64,000 bases of DNA from contig OW818699.1 in NCBI GenBank assembly GCA_942493385.1, forward strand, positions 2,976,001 to 3,040,000. The letters are read 5' to 3'. Below the pieces are notes generated by a model. The model saw only the letters and a program-made list of their open reading frames with translations, had not been told where the DNA came from and searched no databases. This DNA comes from UBA8389 sp942493385. Lineage in GTDB: Bacteria > Bacteroidota > Bacteroidia > Bacteroidales > UBA1402. This document shows, one piece after another, positions 1 through 9,600 of the stretch. Each line of letters opens with the position of its first letter. Positions within the stretch are counted from its first letter, which is position 1. The position numbers were made by a program, and so were the translations under genes.

Positions 1-787
1 ATTCTGAAGTATTCGGATTTTTGCGGATAATTTCAGCCATGTTGTCAAGTGGAGTCATGACTTCAGCCATTTGGTGAACAAATCCGTTTAAACATTTGAT
101 GTTCTGATTTTCGATGGCAATACCGTTTACGCTGGCATCACCCGGTTGACGATCGGTGGTATAGTTGAACAGAAAATTGTAATCACTGTTTGAAATCTTG
201 TTCATTGACAATTGGTTTTCAATGAAATGAATGATTGGCGAGGGTGTCATGTCTTTTAAGCAAACCAATCCCTCCGGCCTGGTTTTGAATTTTGTCCAGT
301 AGGACGTGTTGGGCATCTCTTCGGGCATAATCCGGGGAACAGAATCGTAGATGGACATCGCAGTGAGTCTGCGCATGCAATCCCCTTCGACTGGTCCTTC
401 CGTACTGGATAAAGTGGTAGTTTGGAATGCATTGTTAATCATTGATCCGTTTAAGATCAACCTCTTTTGAGCCAAGGAGAAATCGGCATACTTTTTTACT
501 CCCCATCGGTTGCCAGCAAAAAAACGGTTAAACGCATCGTCATCGGCAACAAAAAGTGTCTTACTACCTGTTTTTGAAAGCACTTCCTTATATTCCAAAT
601 CGTTAATTAACTGAATAAGGTTTGTGTAATGACCTTCATCATCCAGGTATTGATAAATGCTGCTGCCCAACCAACTTGGCATGCTGTCTTCAAATTTGTA
701 TCCGGAGCATGACGTGAGACCACCGATTAGGATAACAGCCAATAACCGTTGCCAATTGGAAAGTCGATTTCGCAATGTGTTCATCAT
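1..787 (-). CDS. FAS1 (fasciclin) domain lipoprotein, 3' end cut by window edge
   Basis: An open frame runs from ATG at 787 to the window edge without a stop (262 codons visible). The N-terminus is a lipoprotein signal: positive residues, a hydrophobic stretch and the lipobox LTSC, followed by SGYKFED, so the mature protein should be lipid-anchored, probably in the outer membrane. The body has fasciclin-type signatures: KTLFVADDDAFNRFF, then an RLILNGSMINNAF segment and NGFVHQMAEVMTPLDNM. FAS1 domains act in adhesion, and in Bacteroidetes such lipoproteins often accompany SusC/SusD glycan-uptake loci; that context would lie outside the window. Two ATGs sit next to each other at 787 and 784; the first is used here. 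Family assignment rests on my reading of the motifs. Confidence 0.72.
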   Translation of the reverse strand, partial: MMNTLRNRLSNWQRLLAVILIGGLTSCSGYKFEDSMPSWLGSSIYQYLDDEGHYTNLIQLINDLEYKEVLSKTGSKTLFVADDDAFNRFFAGNRWGVKKYADFSLAQKRLILNGSMINNAFQTTTLSSTEGPVEGDCMRRLTAMSIYDSVPRIMPEEMPNTSYWTKFKTRPEGLVCLKDMTPSPIIHFIENQLSMNKISNSDYNFLFNYTTDRQPGDASVNGIAIENQNIKCLNGFVHQMAEVMTPLDNMAEIIRKNPNTSE

Positions 788-847
788 GATATTCAATATT
801 ACTGCAATAGGTTCCTCTAAGGAAAAAAAATGGATAGTATATAAATA

Positions 848-884
848 GAATTCCATCTGAGATTTTTTTTCTCAGATGGAATTC
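848..884 (-). terminator. Perfect 14-bp inverted repeat, probable terminator
   Basis: GAATTCCATCTGAG at 848-861 pairs exactly with CTCAGATGGAATTC at 871-884 around a nine-base A/T loop. It lies just downstream of the minus-strand T9SS cargo gene that stops at 899 and upstream of the FAS1 lipoprotein gene. The T run is in the loop rather than after the stem, so it is not a textbook intrinsic terminator. Confidence 0.55.
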
Positions 885-898
885 AGAAGATAAGTTCT

Positions 899-2845
899 CT
901 ATTTCACTACGACTTTGAAAGATTGAGCATTAGCCTTTACAATGTAAAAACCAGATCGTAAAGCCACTCCTTGGGAAGAAACGTTAGATTTCACATCAGC
1001 GACCCTTACACCCTGCAAATTGTAAACGGAGAAGTTTTCGACATTTTTTACAAAAAGTTTGCCTTCACGAACTTGAAAGGTTACAACTTGTTCCGTCGTG
1101 GATGAGATTGAAGCAAGTGGACCGTCATACGTCATGGTGAAGTTGTCAACTTTAAACCAACCATGTCCGTCACCGGCAGTCAATTTTGGAAAAGTGTAAC
1201 CCAGCGTACTACTTTTACCATTAGTTCTTACACCCAATTTGACGGTACCATCCGTTACAGGAACGGTCACAGACAACTTACAGAAGGGACCAGCATCGTT
1301 GCGTGTTTCGGAATAACCACCAAACGAATAGGATTCAGTAGCAGCCATAATAGCTAGGTTTTCAGCAGAATACATCGTATCAACGCCAAACAACATGCTT
1401 TTTTCGTTTGCAAACAAGCGTTGTGTGGTGAGGCGACTGGTCCCGGTGTTCGAAGAACCCATCAAACCACAGGTAATTTTGTAATTTCCATTGGGAATTC
1501 CGGTGAGGGTTTGAGAAAGTTCAACATCACCAAATACAGAATTCCAGGTTCCGAGAATATAAGTGCCATGCTTAGTAGCATCTCCGTCAGCATTGACACC
1601 GACCCACACGTAACCTGCTGTGGTACCATTCCAGGTCCAACCCGTAGTGTCGGCCGTTTCAAAGCTGGGATTTGTGATGTAGGCCCAATCGTAATTTATG
1701 GTGTAGGTTTTTTTGTTACCGCTTTCGGCAGTGACGACAATGTTTGATTTTCCGATGCCGTTCACCAGCGTGACTTCGCCATCGCCCGTAGCATTGGACA
1801 AGACATCACTTGGAGTAGCTACTGCAGAAACCGTAGCGGTACCGATCGGTACCAAAACCGTGTAAACGGTATCATTTGCATTGAAAACAGGGAATAAGGT
1901 TCCACTGCTTACAGTAAGATCTGCCAATTTGTTATTGTCGGAAAGCGCCAATACCTTGTAATTGATGGTGTAGGTTTTTGTGGTGGTTCCGTCCAAGGCT
2001 GTTACCGTAATAGTTGAAACACCGCTTCCGCTTGATACGTTGACAGCACCAGCACCACTCACGGTGGTTCCGGCAACGGTTAGTTTGACAGAGGGAGTTA
2101 CAGACTCGGTACCTACTGGTAATGTTGCATTAATGGCAGAAGTGGTCGAATCAAACTTCGAATCAAAAGATCCATCGCTCAGTGTGATCGTATCGACGGT
2201 GGCCACCGTAGACACTTCAATCAATCTAAAGTTGTCGAATTTAAAGAAACCGGCATCCCCTCTTGTTGAGTAAGAAAAATCGTAGCCCAATGCCGAACCT
2301 TTTCCGCTGAAACGAAAACCAAGTTTTAGAATGCCGTCCGTGACATGACTAACAACAGATAATTTCTTAAACGGACCATTTTCTGTTGTAACAGTTGGAT
2401 AGCCACCAAAAGTAAAAGATTCCGTTCCCCCTAAAATTGCTAAATTCAATTCGGTATAGGGAGCAGCCGTTGCTTCACCATACAACATCGAACTATTGTT
2501 GGCAAACAAACGTTGATTGGTCAATCGATTGTTGCTTACGGTAGAGAAGGCTGTCACCATATAGTAACCGTTTGCAAGACCGGTTATATCCTGCGAACAC
2601 TCGACATCAGCGATGTTGTTGTTCCAGTGACCTGCGATGTAAGTGCCATCTTTGGTCTTATCACCATCGTTATTTACTGTCTGCCATCCACCGGTCCAAC
2701 CGGTCCAAGTCCAACCTGTATAATCTCCTGTTTCAAAGCTTGGATTAACGATCAAGCTGGTCATGTCTGTCTGTGCAAACATCGTAAGTGCCGGAAACAG
2801 AACGGCAATTGTCAACAATAAATTCAAATGTCTACGTGTTTTCAT
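899..2845 (-). CDS. T9SS-sorted secreted protein with two homologous sandwich modules and cadherin-like domains
   Basis: The 648-residue protein has a signal peptide (about residues 1-25, ending FAQ). Two copies of a roughly 190-residue module follow, each opening with NPSFET..TGWTW and containing a GTYI.G.WN motif, a DVE.SQ.L(T)GI.NG.Y segment and later SFGGY..T...GPF.KLSV; they cover about 30-215 and 388-575. Between them lie two cadherin-like beta-sandwich repeats (about 220-385), each ending KTYTINY. The C-terminus (about 580-648) is a T9SS type A sorting domain with VYNLQGVRV and GFYIVK. The modules look like galactose-binding or CBM-type sandwiches. No catalytic domain is recognised, so a glycan-binding surface protein is an inference. 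It is monocistronic, with a Bacteroidetes -7 box 30 bases upstream. Confidence 0.8.
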   Translation of the reverse strand: MKTRRHLNLLLTIAVLFPALTMFAQTDMTSLIVNPSFETGDYTGWTWTGWTGGWQTVNNDGDKTKDGTYIAGHWNNNIADVECSQDITGLANGYYMVTAFSTVSNNRLTNQRLFANNSSMLYGEATAAPYTELNLAILGGTESFTFGGYPTVTTENGPFKKLSVVSHVTDGILKLGFRFSGKGSALGYDFSYSTRGDAGFFKFDNFRLIEVSTVATVDTITLSDGSFDSKFDSTTSAINATLPVGTESVTPSVKLTVAGTTVSGAGAVNVSSGSGVSTITVTALDGTTTKTYTINYKVLALSDNNKLADLTVSSGTLFPVFNANDTVYTVLVPIGTATVSAVATPSDVLSNATGDGEVTLVNGIGKSNIVVTAESGNKKTYTINYDWAYITNPSFETADTTGWTWNGTTAGYVWVGVNADGDATKHGTYILGTWNSVFGDVELSQTLTGIPNGNYKITCGLMGSSNTGTSRLTTQRLFANEKSMLFGVDTMYSAENLAIMAATESYSFGGYSETRNDAGPFCKLSVTVPVTDGTVKLGVRTNGKSSTLGYTFPKLTAGDGHGWFKVDNFTMTYDGPLASISSTTEQVVTFQVREGKLFVKNVENFSVYNLQGVRVADVKSNVSSQGVALRSGFYIVKANAQSFKVVVK

Positions 2846-2876
2846 TCGATTGAAATATTAAGTGAATATTTAAGTA

Positions 2877-2884
2877 CAAAAATA
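2877..2884 (-). promoter_or_regulatory. -7 box of the 648-residue T9SS cargo gene
   Basis: On the minus strand the sequence reads TATTTTTG, a match to the Bacteroidetes TAnnTTTG -7 element, about 30 bases before the ATG at 2845. No TTG -33 element is seen at good spacing. Confidence 0.5.
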
Positions 2885-3351
2885 GATTGACAGTACTTAT
2901 TGAAGGGACACAAACAGGTCAAAAAACAGCTCAAACTCGGCATTCAATAATTATTGGTCAGAAAAATGCATTATAGGTTATGGATTTTGGATTTTAAGCC
3001 GACACATCGTCTAATGCTGAAAACTTGCACTATCAAGTATTGCAACATATGTGAAAACAAACATGCAGACAAAGAGTTGCTCTTCACCTGCATGTTCATT
3101 AAAATGGTACACCTTTTTCATTCATCCCCGGAATCCGGAGAAGTATTTTGAGTTAGAATACAGTGATCAATGGTTTATCGACCAAAAGTTCAGGAAACAA
3201 CATTACTACCGGATCAAACAATGGGCTCTGGGGAGAACTGAGCGTCAGGAATCTTTCATTGTCGAGTTGTACACGTTCCAATTGATGATAAACGTTCACT
3301 TTTTGATATTTTGTGGTTTTAAATGCTCTCAGTAAAACCGAGTATGATGAA
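2885..3351. other. Intergenic stretch with no recognisable gene
   Basis: About 470 bases between two minus-strand genes. An 83-codon open frame on the minus strand (3153-3404) runs through it and overlaps the end of the CDF-like gene in another frame. Its translation resembles nothing I know, so I do not call it. No tRNA, strong hairpin or repeat was found. Confidence 0.5.
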
Positions 3352-3993
3352 TCAGTGACAATCAGTGCCCCCACAACTGCAGGACTTGCCTTTTGCTTTT
3401 TCAAAGGCTTCCTTGCCCTCGCTGATTGAGAAGTATATCAAGCCGGCAGTACCAATCACATCGGCGTATGCGAAATCAGTCAACTCATAAATGAGGCTGG
3501 AAATCAGTAGGACAACTGACATGTAAACACAGACTTTGGTGCAGTTCGCATCCGCCAGGATGGGTTCTGAACCAAGGTTTCTGCCGACTTTCCTTTTGGA
3601 ATTCATCAACCAAATCATGACTAAGATGGAAACCAGGGAGATGATTGCTCCCCAAAGGGTGGTTTCTGGCTTGTGGTGGTTCAGAATGTTGACGACAATG
3701 CCGGCCAGTAAACCCAAAGAAAGCAAATAGAATGCGGTGCCGGTTATCTTCATAGCCGTTTTCTCGAAAGCCGACTTGGAACTGCTCGGATTCTGTTGTA
3801 TACGCCAAATCATCACTGCAACGCCAATTCCGGAAAGCACCTCGATGAAACTGTCAATTCCAAAGCCAAACAAGGCCAGTGTTTCATCCCGATAACCCAG
3901 CAGCATGGAGACCACGCCTTCCACCACATTGTAAATGATGGTGAACAAACTGAGCTGATAGGCTCTTTTGTAAAGTGTTGCTTCTTGATTCAT
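3352..3993 (-). CDS. CDF-like cation transporter, membrane domain only
   Basis: The 213-residue protein has about six hydrophobic segments and matches the transmembrane domain of cation diffusion facilitators: the first helix has VVEGVVSMLLG, the second GFGIDSFIEVLSG, and the fifth is preceded by SEPILADANCTKVCVY. CDF proteins export divalent metals in exchange for protons. The cytoplasmic C-terminal domain of typical CDFs is absent; instead the protein ends in a short Cys/His tail, CSCGGTDCH. The usual metal-site residues are changed: DxxxD in helix 2 is D47/E51 and HxxxD in helix 5 is C151/C155. This suggests a different metal, or a non-transport role. Substrate is unknown. The start ATG is only four bases from a TTTG, so the message may be almost leaderless. 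Confidence 0.75.
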   Translation of the reverse strand: MNQEATLYKRAYQLSLFTIIYNVVEGVVSMLLGYRDETLALFGFGIDSFIEVLSGIGVAVMIWRIQQNPSSSKSAFEKTAMKITGTAFYLLSLGLLAGIVVNILNHHKPETTLWGAIISLVSILVMIWLMNSKRKVGRNLGSEPILADANCTKVCVYMSVVLLISSLIYELTDFAYADVIGTAGLIYFSISEGKEAFEKAKGKSCSCGGTDCH

Positions 3994-4023
3994 AGTGCAA
4001 ATGAACGCTTTATTCTCAATACT

Positions 4024-6468
4024 TTATTCAACTACGAACCGTTTGGTACCAATCAAAACATTGTTTTGCAGACACTTGATGAAATAAAAACCTGCTTTTA
4101 GGCCCGACAGGTTCACTTGGCTATTCGCATTCAACAAATCTTGTTGCAATACCCTGCTGCCCATCATGTTGTAGATTTCCGCCTTAACCATGGCTGAACC
4201 CTCGAATTCAACCGTCAGGTGGTCTTTGGCAGGAACAGGATGGATGGAAAAACGCACAGTAGGCTTTTCCAAAGCTACAGCCGAAGGATTCCACTTGACA
4301 TTCAGGGCATTGAGTTCAGACGGAGTAATCGGAATGATTGTACCGTGGCGCGGTGTAAAATCGAAGGAAACTGCTGGTGTGGTCACAACCGAAAAGTTCA
4401 CCAAGTCCGTGCTTCTTGTAAATTGGTAGGCACCGCTGGTGTACATGTCGTACATGAGAATCCAATCGTTGGTATTGAACATCTTGAATACACAGCCGCC
4501 CTCCACCGCATTGGTGGTGGATTGCAAATACTTATCCAACAAAACATAGCCAGAAGTCAATGAATTGGAAACCGCTTTTTTGATGCCGTTGCCATTGCCT
4601 TCCGTCTTAAAGAACAAATGATACTGACCGTTGGCAAAAACGATGTCGGAGTCGATGGTGGACAAGCCGTTGTTGTTGAAGAGCACTTTTGGTGCCGATT
4701 CCAGCGCGGTAAAGCTGCTGTTGGCATAGGCGTAGTAAATCTTGTCAAAATCGGACGAGCCCAAACGCATGGCGAAATAGACCATGTACTTGCCGACGGC
4801 AGGATCGTAGATGGTTTGCGGGGCCCAAACTCGGTCGGCGGCGGCGTATTCCGGATAGGTATTCGGAATGTTGACGACGACCGAAGTCCAATCGGTCAAA
4901 TTGTTCGATTTCAGCAAGACCATGGCTCGGTTGGAAGCCCAGCCAAGCGCCGATACCATATCGGTGGCAACCATGTAATAGGAGTTCACTTCTTCACCAC
5001 GCAGAATGTGCGGATCACGGACACCTCCCGTGGAGCTGATGGTAGCCGAACTCACCACTGGATTGTTGCTGTTCAGGGCTTTATAAACATATCCGTCACT
5101 GCTCGTGGCAAATCGGATGGTCTCTTGGCTGATGTTGTTTCCGGTGAAATAGGCGAACAAATAGGCCGAAAAGCCCTCGTCTTCGGCTACAGAAATGGTA
5201 AATGCTTTTTGGAACGATGTGGATCCTTTGGTAATGGTGGCAGTTAACGTAACAGGTATATTCCCGCTGCCTTTAGCTGGTCGCTGGAGAATGGCACCTG
5301 TATTGGACAAAACACTGCTGTTGCTGGAACTCCAGGTGATGGAAGAGCCTTGCGATCCAGTGATCGGAAGTGATAAATTCAAGCTGAGATTGGTCAGGTT
5401 TCCCTTTAGCGAAAGTCCATTTGCATCCATTTGCGCACTGGTTGCATCGTTGTAATAAGGTATGACGGTAGCCACAAACGATTTCTTGACGGTGATGTAT
5501 CCACTAGTCACCGAAGCGGTCAGGGTCACATTGACGGAAGCGGCTCCCACAGCCGGACGGCTAACCACACCTGTGTTTGAGATCACTGCAGTATTGGAGG
5601 AACTCCAGGTGATGCTCGACCCGTTTAATCCGGTCTTCGGCAAGCTCATATTGACAGAAACGCTACTCAAGTTGTCCAAAAGGAGGGCAGAAGCCGCAGT
5701 ATTTGCCTGTTCTGTAAATGTCAATGTATCCAGTACCGCAATCTTGGTGGCAAGTGCGGCCACCTGCGTGGAATTCAGCGCCGTATTGTAAATCCGGAAG
5801 TCGCTGAACATGCAATTCAGCAGGTATTGATCGGAGGCATACGACGATTTGGCCAAGTAGTTGAATGATGTTGAACCCAAAGTGGTAGGCAACAGCGTAA
5901 GATTGCCCGTTTTCCGCTGAACACCATCGATGTAGACGGTTCCTGTTGTTCCCGACTGCGTATAGGTGACATGTGCCCATTCTCCTTTAACAGAGGCACT
6001 TGCAACACTAACCTGTTTTTCTGTATTCCAATTGGTGGTAAAAATGGCGTATCTGGAAGCTTTGACAGAATAAAACATACCCCCAGTGGCCGAAGCATTG
6101 ATGTCGGCCGAATTGGAAAAAGACCAGACAAAGTTTCCATTGTTGGAGAGCACCAGTGAGGGATCAATGTACAAATAGGTGGAAACGGTGAAATCGGTCA
6201 AGGTTTTAATCAAGTTTCCCAATTTTGACTGCAAATCCAAGTACCCGCTTGTGGAACCGATTTGAAGCACTTTGTACGCTCCGAGCTGCTTGACGGATGC
6301 ACTACCATTGAGTTTACCATTGAATCCGTTACCGGTTTCGTCCAATATGGAATCAGAACCAGCCTTCAGATTGAAGGTATATTGAAGTTTCAGATTAGCA
6401 TCTTGTGCCTGTAGGGCCGAAATAGTTGCGATGGCGAAACCCAAAACTAGGGAACGTAAATTTTTCAA
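4024..6468 (-). CDS. T9SS-sorted GH43-type glycosidase with LamG and Ig-like domains
   Basis: The 814-residue protein starts with a signal peptide (about 1-21, ending LQAQ). A LamG/concanavalin-like domain covers about 25-240. Two atrophied bacterial Ig-like repeats follow (about 250-420), each with the motif ITWSSSN. A five-bladed propeller catalytic domain of GH43 type lies at about 430-725: candidate catalytic base D485 (RDPHIL), pKa modulator D555 (IYDP) and acid E656 (VEGGCVF). The last 75 residues are a T9SS sorting domain. GH43 enzymes release arabinose, xylose or galactose from plant polysaccharides. It is divergent from the HTCS regulator at 6658, which is a likely controller. The substrate cannot be fixed from sequence. 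Confidence 0.85.
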   Translation of the reverse strand: MKNLRSLVLGFAIATISALQAQDANLKLQYTFNLKAGSDSILDETGNGFNGKLNGSASVKQLGAYKVLQIGSTSGYLDLQSKLGNLIKTLTDFTVSTYLYIDPSLVLSNNGNFVWSFSNSADINASATGGMFYSVKASRYAIFTTNWNTEKQVSVASASVKGEWAHVTYTQSGTTGTVYIDGVQRKTGNLTLLPTTLGSTSFNYLAKSSYASDQYLLNCMFSDFRIYNTALNSTQVAALATKIAVLDTLTFTEQANTAASALLLDNLSSVSVNMSLPKTGLNGSSITWSSSNTAVISNTGVVSRPAVGAASVNVTLTASVTSGYITVKKSFVATVIPYYNDATSAQMDANGLSLKGNLTNLSLNLSLPITGSQGSSITWSSSNSSVLSNTGAILQRPAKGSGNIPVTLTATITKGSTSFQKAFTISVAEDEGFSAYLFAYFTGNNISQETIRFATSSDGYVYKALNSNNPVVSSATISSTGGVRDPHILRGEEVNSYYMVATDMVSALGWASNRAMVLLKSNNLTDWTSVVVNIPNTYPEYAAADRVWAPQTIYDPAVGKYMVYFAMRLGSSDFDKIYYAYANSSFTALESAPKVLFNNNGLSTIDSDIVFANGQYHLFFKTEGNGNGIKKAVSNSLTSGYVLLDKYLQSTTNAVEGGCVFKMFNTNDWILMYDMYTSGAYQFTRSTDLVNFSVVTTPAVSFDFTPRHGTIIPITPSELNALNVKWNPSAVALEKPTVRFSIHPVPAKDHLTVEFEGSAMVKAEIYNMMGSRVLQQDLLNANSQVNLSGLKAGFYFIKCLQNNVLIGTKRFVVE

Positions 6469-6495
6469 AATAGTAGGATTTGTAGTTTAAAAAAA

Positions 6496-6503
6496 CAAAA
6501 GTA
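6496..6503 (-). promoter_or_regulatory. -7 box of the GH43-type gene
   Basis: Minus-strand TACTTTTG matches TAnnTTTG and lies 28 bases before the ATG at 6468. It sits in the 189-base divergent region shared with the HTCS gene, so an HTCS binding site may be nearby, but no clear direct repeat was identified. Confidence 0.5.
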
Positions 6504-6620
6504 GGCAAGTTTACTGGATAATGGGTTTGATATTTCGTCAAATTGGACCTATTATTTGAGCAGTGCGAAACCTAAGCCATTAATTAATAGAACAGCACGC
6601 ATGGATTCAACCAAATTGTT

Positions 6621-6628
6621 TAATTTTG
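6621..6628 (+). promoter_or_regulatory. -7 box of the HTCS gene
   Basis: TAATTTTG matches the Bacteroidetes -7 consensus and lies 30 bases before the ATG at 6658. It is downstream of other in-frame ATGs (6556, 6601), which argues for 6658 as the true start. Confidence 0.5.
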
Positions 6629-6657
6629 CATCTTTGGAAAAACCTGATGAATCACCG

Positions 6658-9600
6658 ATGAAAACCAAATTCACACTGCTTCTTTTTCTTTACCCAATCC
6701 TGCTTTTTGCCAAATCTTATACCATTGAGAAACTTGGCATGGAACAAGGCTTGTCCAACAGTTACATCGTAGGGATCGCTCAGGACAAGGAAGGTTATTT
6801 GTGGTTTGCCACCGAATCGGGACTGAACCGGTTTGACGGACACAGCTTCAGGGTATACCGAAAAAATTCGGTGCCGAACAAGGGCATCAACAGTAATGAG
6901 CTGAACATGGTGTATGCTGACAACACCGACAACACCATCTACATAGCCACGCAACGAACCGGCCTGAATGCGTTCGACACCAAAACCGAGAAATTTACCT
7001 ATTATACCGCTAATTCAAGCATTCCGAATTCCATCATCACCAACGATGTCACCAACATCGCACCGGCCTGGGACGGTAACCTTTGGATCTGCACCTACCA
7101 TTTTGGCGTCGAGTATTTCGACAAGAAGGCAAAATCGTTCAAGCACTACAATCAGGCCACCATACCTGGGTTTGTCAGCAATCACGTCTGGTGTGTGGCT
7201 GACGACAACCATGGAAAACTTTATATTGGGCATGTATTCAACGGTTTGAGCGTACTTTCCCTAAAAGATCAGACCATTAAGAATTATCGGAACATCCCCG
7301 GCGATCCATCTTCCTTCCCAGGAGAGGAAGTTACCACCCTTCACATCGACAAGCGAAACAATGTCTGGGTTGGAACCAACAACGGTCTGGCACTTTTCAA
7401 TCCCATTTCAGAGAAATTCACCGTCATTCGAAATATTCCTGGAGACCCGAACTCATTGGCAAGCAATCGTATCCTGTCTATCAAGGAGTTGGACAACGAC
7501 AAGCTTTGGATTGGAACCAATCAGGGTGGTATCAGCATTCTGGATCTAAGACAAATATCTTTTCTGAATCCAGGGAACATAGCCTTTCAACACCTAGACG
7601 CAAACGACGACAACAGTGGATTGTCGAATTTGGCGGTAAAAAGCATCTTTCAGGATTCCTTCCACAACATCTGGATCGGCACACTGGGTGGCGGAATCAA
7701 TGTCATCAGCAATCGGACCCGCTTTTTTAATTCCTGGACGTACTCTCCCTACCGAAGTGCCAAAAACAGCCTCAGCACCAAACTCGCATGTGGCATCTGC
7801 ACCGATTCGGAAAATCGGGTTTGGATTGGAACGGATGGTGGAATCGATGTGTACGATAAAGGGCTGAAAACGCTTCACTTCAGCAAAAAAACAGGCGATA
7901 TCCCAGACAATTTCATCATTTCTGCGTTGAAAGACTCAGAAGGAAACCTTTGGTTGGGTTCATTTGAAGGGCATGTCATTCGGTACATGGCAAAAACCCG
8001 TCAATTTAAAACGATGTCCGAAATAAACAGCGATGCCAGCGTACGCAGTTTCTTTGAGGATAATGCCAAAAACATTTGGATAGGAACCAACAGGGGCCTC
8101 TATTCCTACAACCTCAAAACCGGATTGGTCAAGGCGTTTTACAGTGAGAATTCCAATTTGCCGGACAATGTCATTCTGAGTGTCTCGCAGGATGCAAAAG
8201 GAAATTTGTGGATAGGAAGCTTTGGGCAGGGCATCTCTATCTTTACACCAGACTTCCGGTTGATTCGCAACATCAATATCTTTAACGGCTTCTGTTCCAA
8301 CGCCATCCATTATCTCTACAGAGACTCAAAAAACAACATGTGGGTAGCTACCCGCGAAGGGTTGGCGGTATTCAAATCCAGTGAAGACACGAGTTACCGT
8401 GTTTTCAATGAAAAGGACGGTCTAGCCGACAGTTACGTTTGTGCCATTGCAGAAGGCAAAAGCGGAGAGCTATGGGTAAGTACCAATTCAGGCATAAGCC
8501 ATTTGATTTTCGACGAAAACAGATTTGAGAATTTCAACTTTCTGGACGGTATTCCAATCGGAAATTTTACGTCTGGATCGGTGACAAAAACTTCGGACGG
8601 TATCATTTGCTTTGCCTCGCAAAATGGGGTCTGTTATTTCAATTCCAACGATAAACCAGCGAACTACAAAGCCCCCAAAGCCGTTATCACCGAATTGCGT
8701 TATTACGACAGGCACATTGCTCAATCAACGAATTCCTTCAATCTGCCCATTGCAGGGAACATCACATTGAAGCATTTCCAAAACACGTTTAGCATCGCCT
8801 TCAACGTACTTGATTTTGGGTTGAACGAAGAAACGGAGTTTGCTTACCTATTGAAAGGACTGGAAGATACTTGGTACAACTTGGGCGGTGAAAAGCAGGT
8901 GACCTTCCGAAACCTTCCTCACGGCAGCTACGAATTCAAAGTAAAAACCCGCATGCGCAATCAGGAATGGTCCAACCAAATCACCACCTTGGAAATCACC
9001 ATCCAACCGCCTTTCTGGCTGACATGGTGGGCCAAAACAATCTATTTCTTGTTGATAGTCTGGTTGATACTTTTCATTGCCAATTTCTACAAAAGGAAAC
9101 TGAAACTGGAAAACGACCTTTACCTGGAACAAAGGAATCATCAGCAGGAACAGGAGCTCAACGATGAACGAATGAGTTTCTACACCAACATCACCCATGA
9201 ACTGAGAACGCCGTTGACGTTGATCATCGGTCCTTTGAAAGACCTCGAGACAGATCGTTCGCTGGCGCAGGACCATCAGAAAAAGATTTCACTCATCAGC
9301 CGAAGTGCCACACGGTTGTTGAACCTGATCAATCAGATCATGGAATTCAGGAAAACGGAAACACAAAATAAAAAGCTGTGTGTCATCAAAGGGGATTTGG
9401 GCAAGTTGATTCAGGAAATCGGCATCAAATACGAAGGTTTGAATCAAAACAAGGATCTACAAATCAAGATTTCAGTCGAGGAAAACCAACCTCCACAGTT
9501 TTTTGATCCCGAAATCATCACCATTGTTCTAGACAACCTAATTTCAAATGCGCTCAAATACACCAAAAAGGGTGAAATTGGCTTGTCAATGAAAACACGG

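Noticed and set aside
3153..3404. 83-codon open frame on the minus strand in the 2846-3351 gap
   Set aside because: Overlaps the end of the CDF-like gene in another frame, has no recognisable motif, no promoter and no signal peptide; likely chance.
4618..5247. 209-codon open frame on the plus strand inside the GH43-type gene
   Set aside because: Antisense shadow of a long, well-supported secreted enzyme gene; translation has no domain features.
6556..6657. Longer N-terminus of the HTCS protein
   Set aside because: It would bury the signal peptide behind 34 residues and begins upstream of the promoter box.
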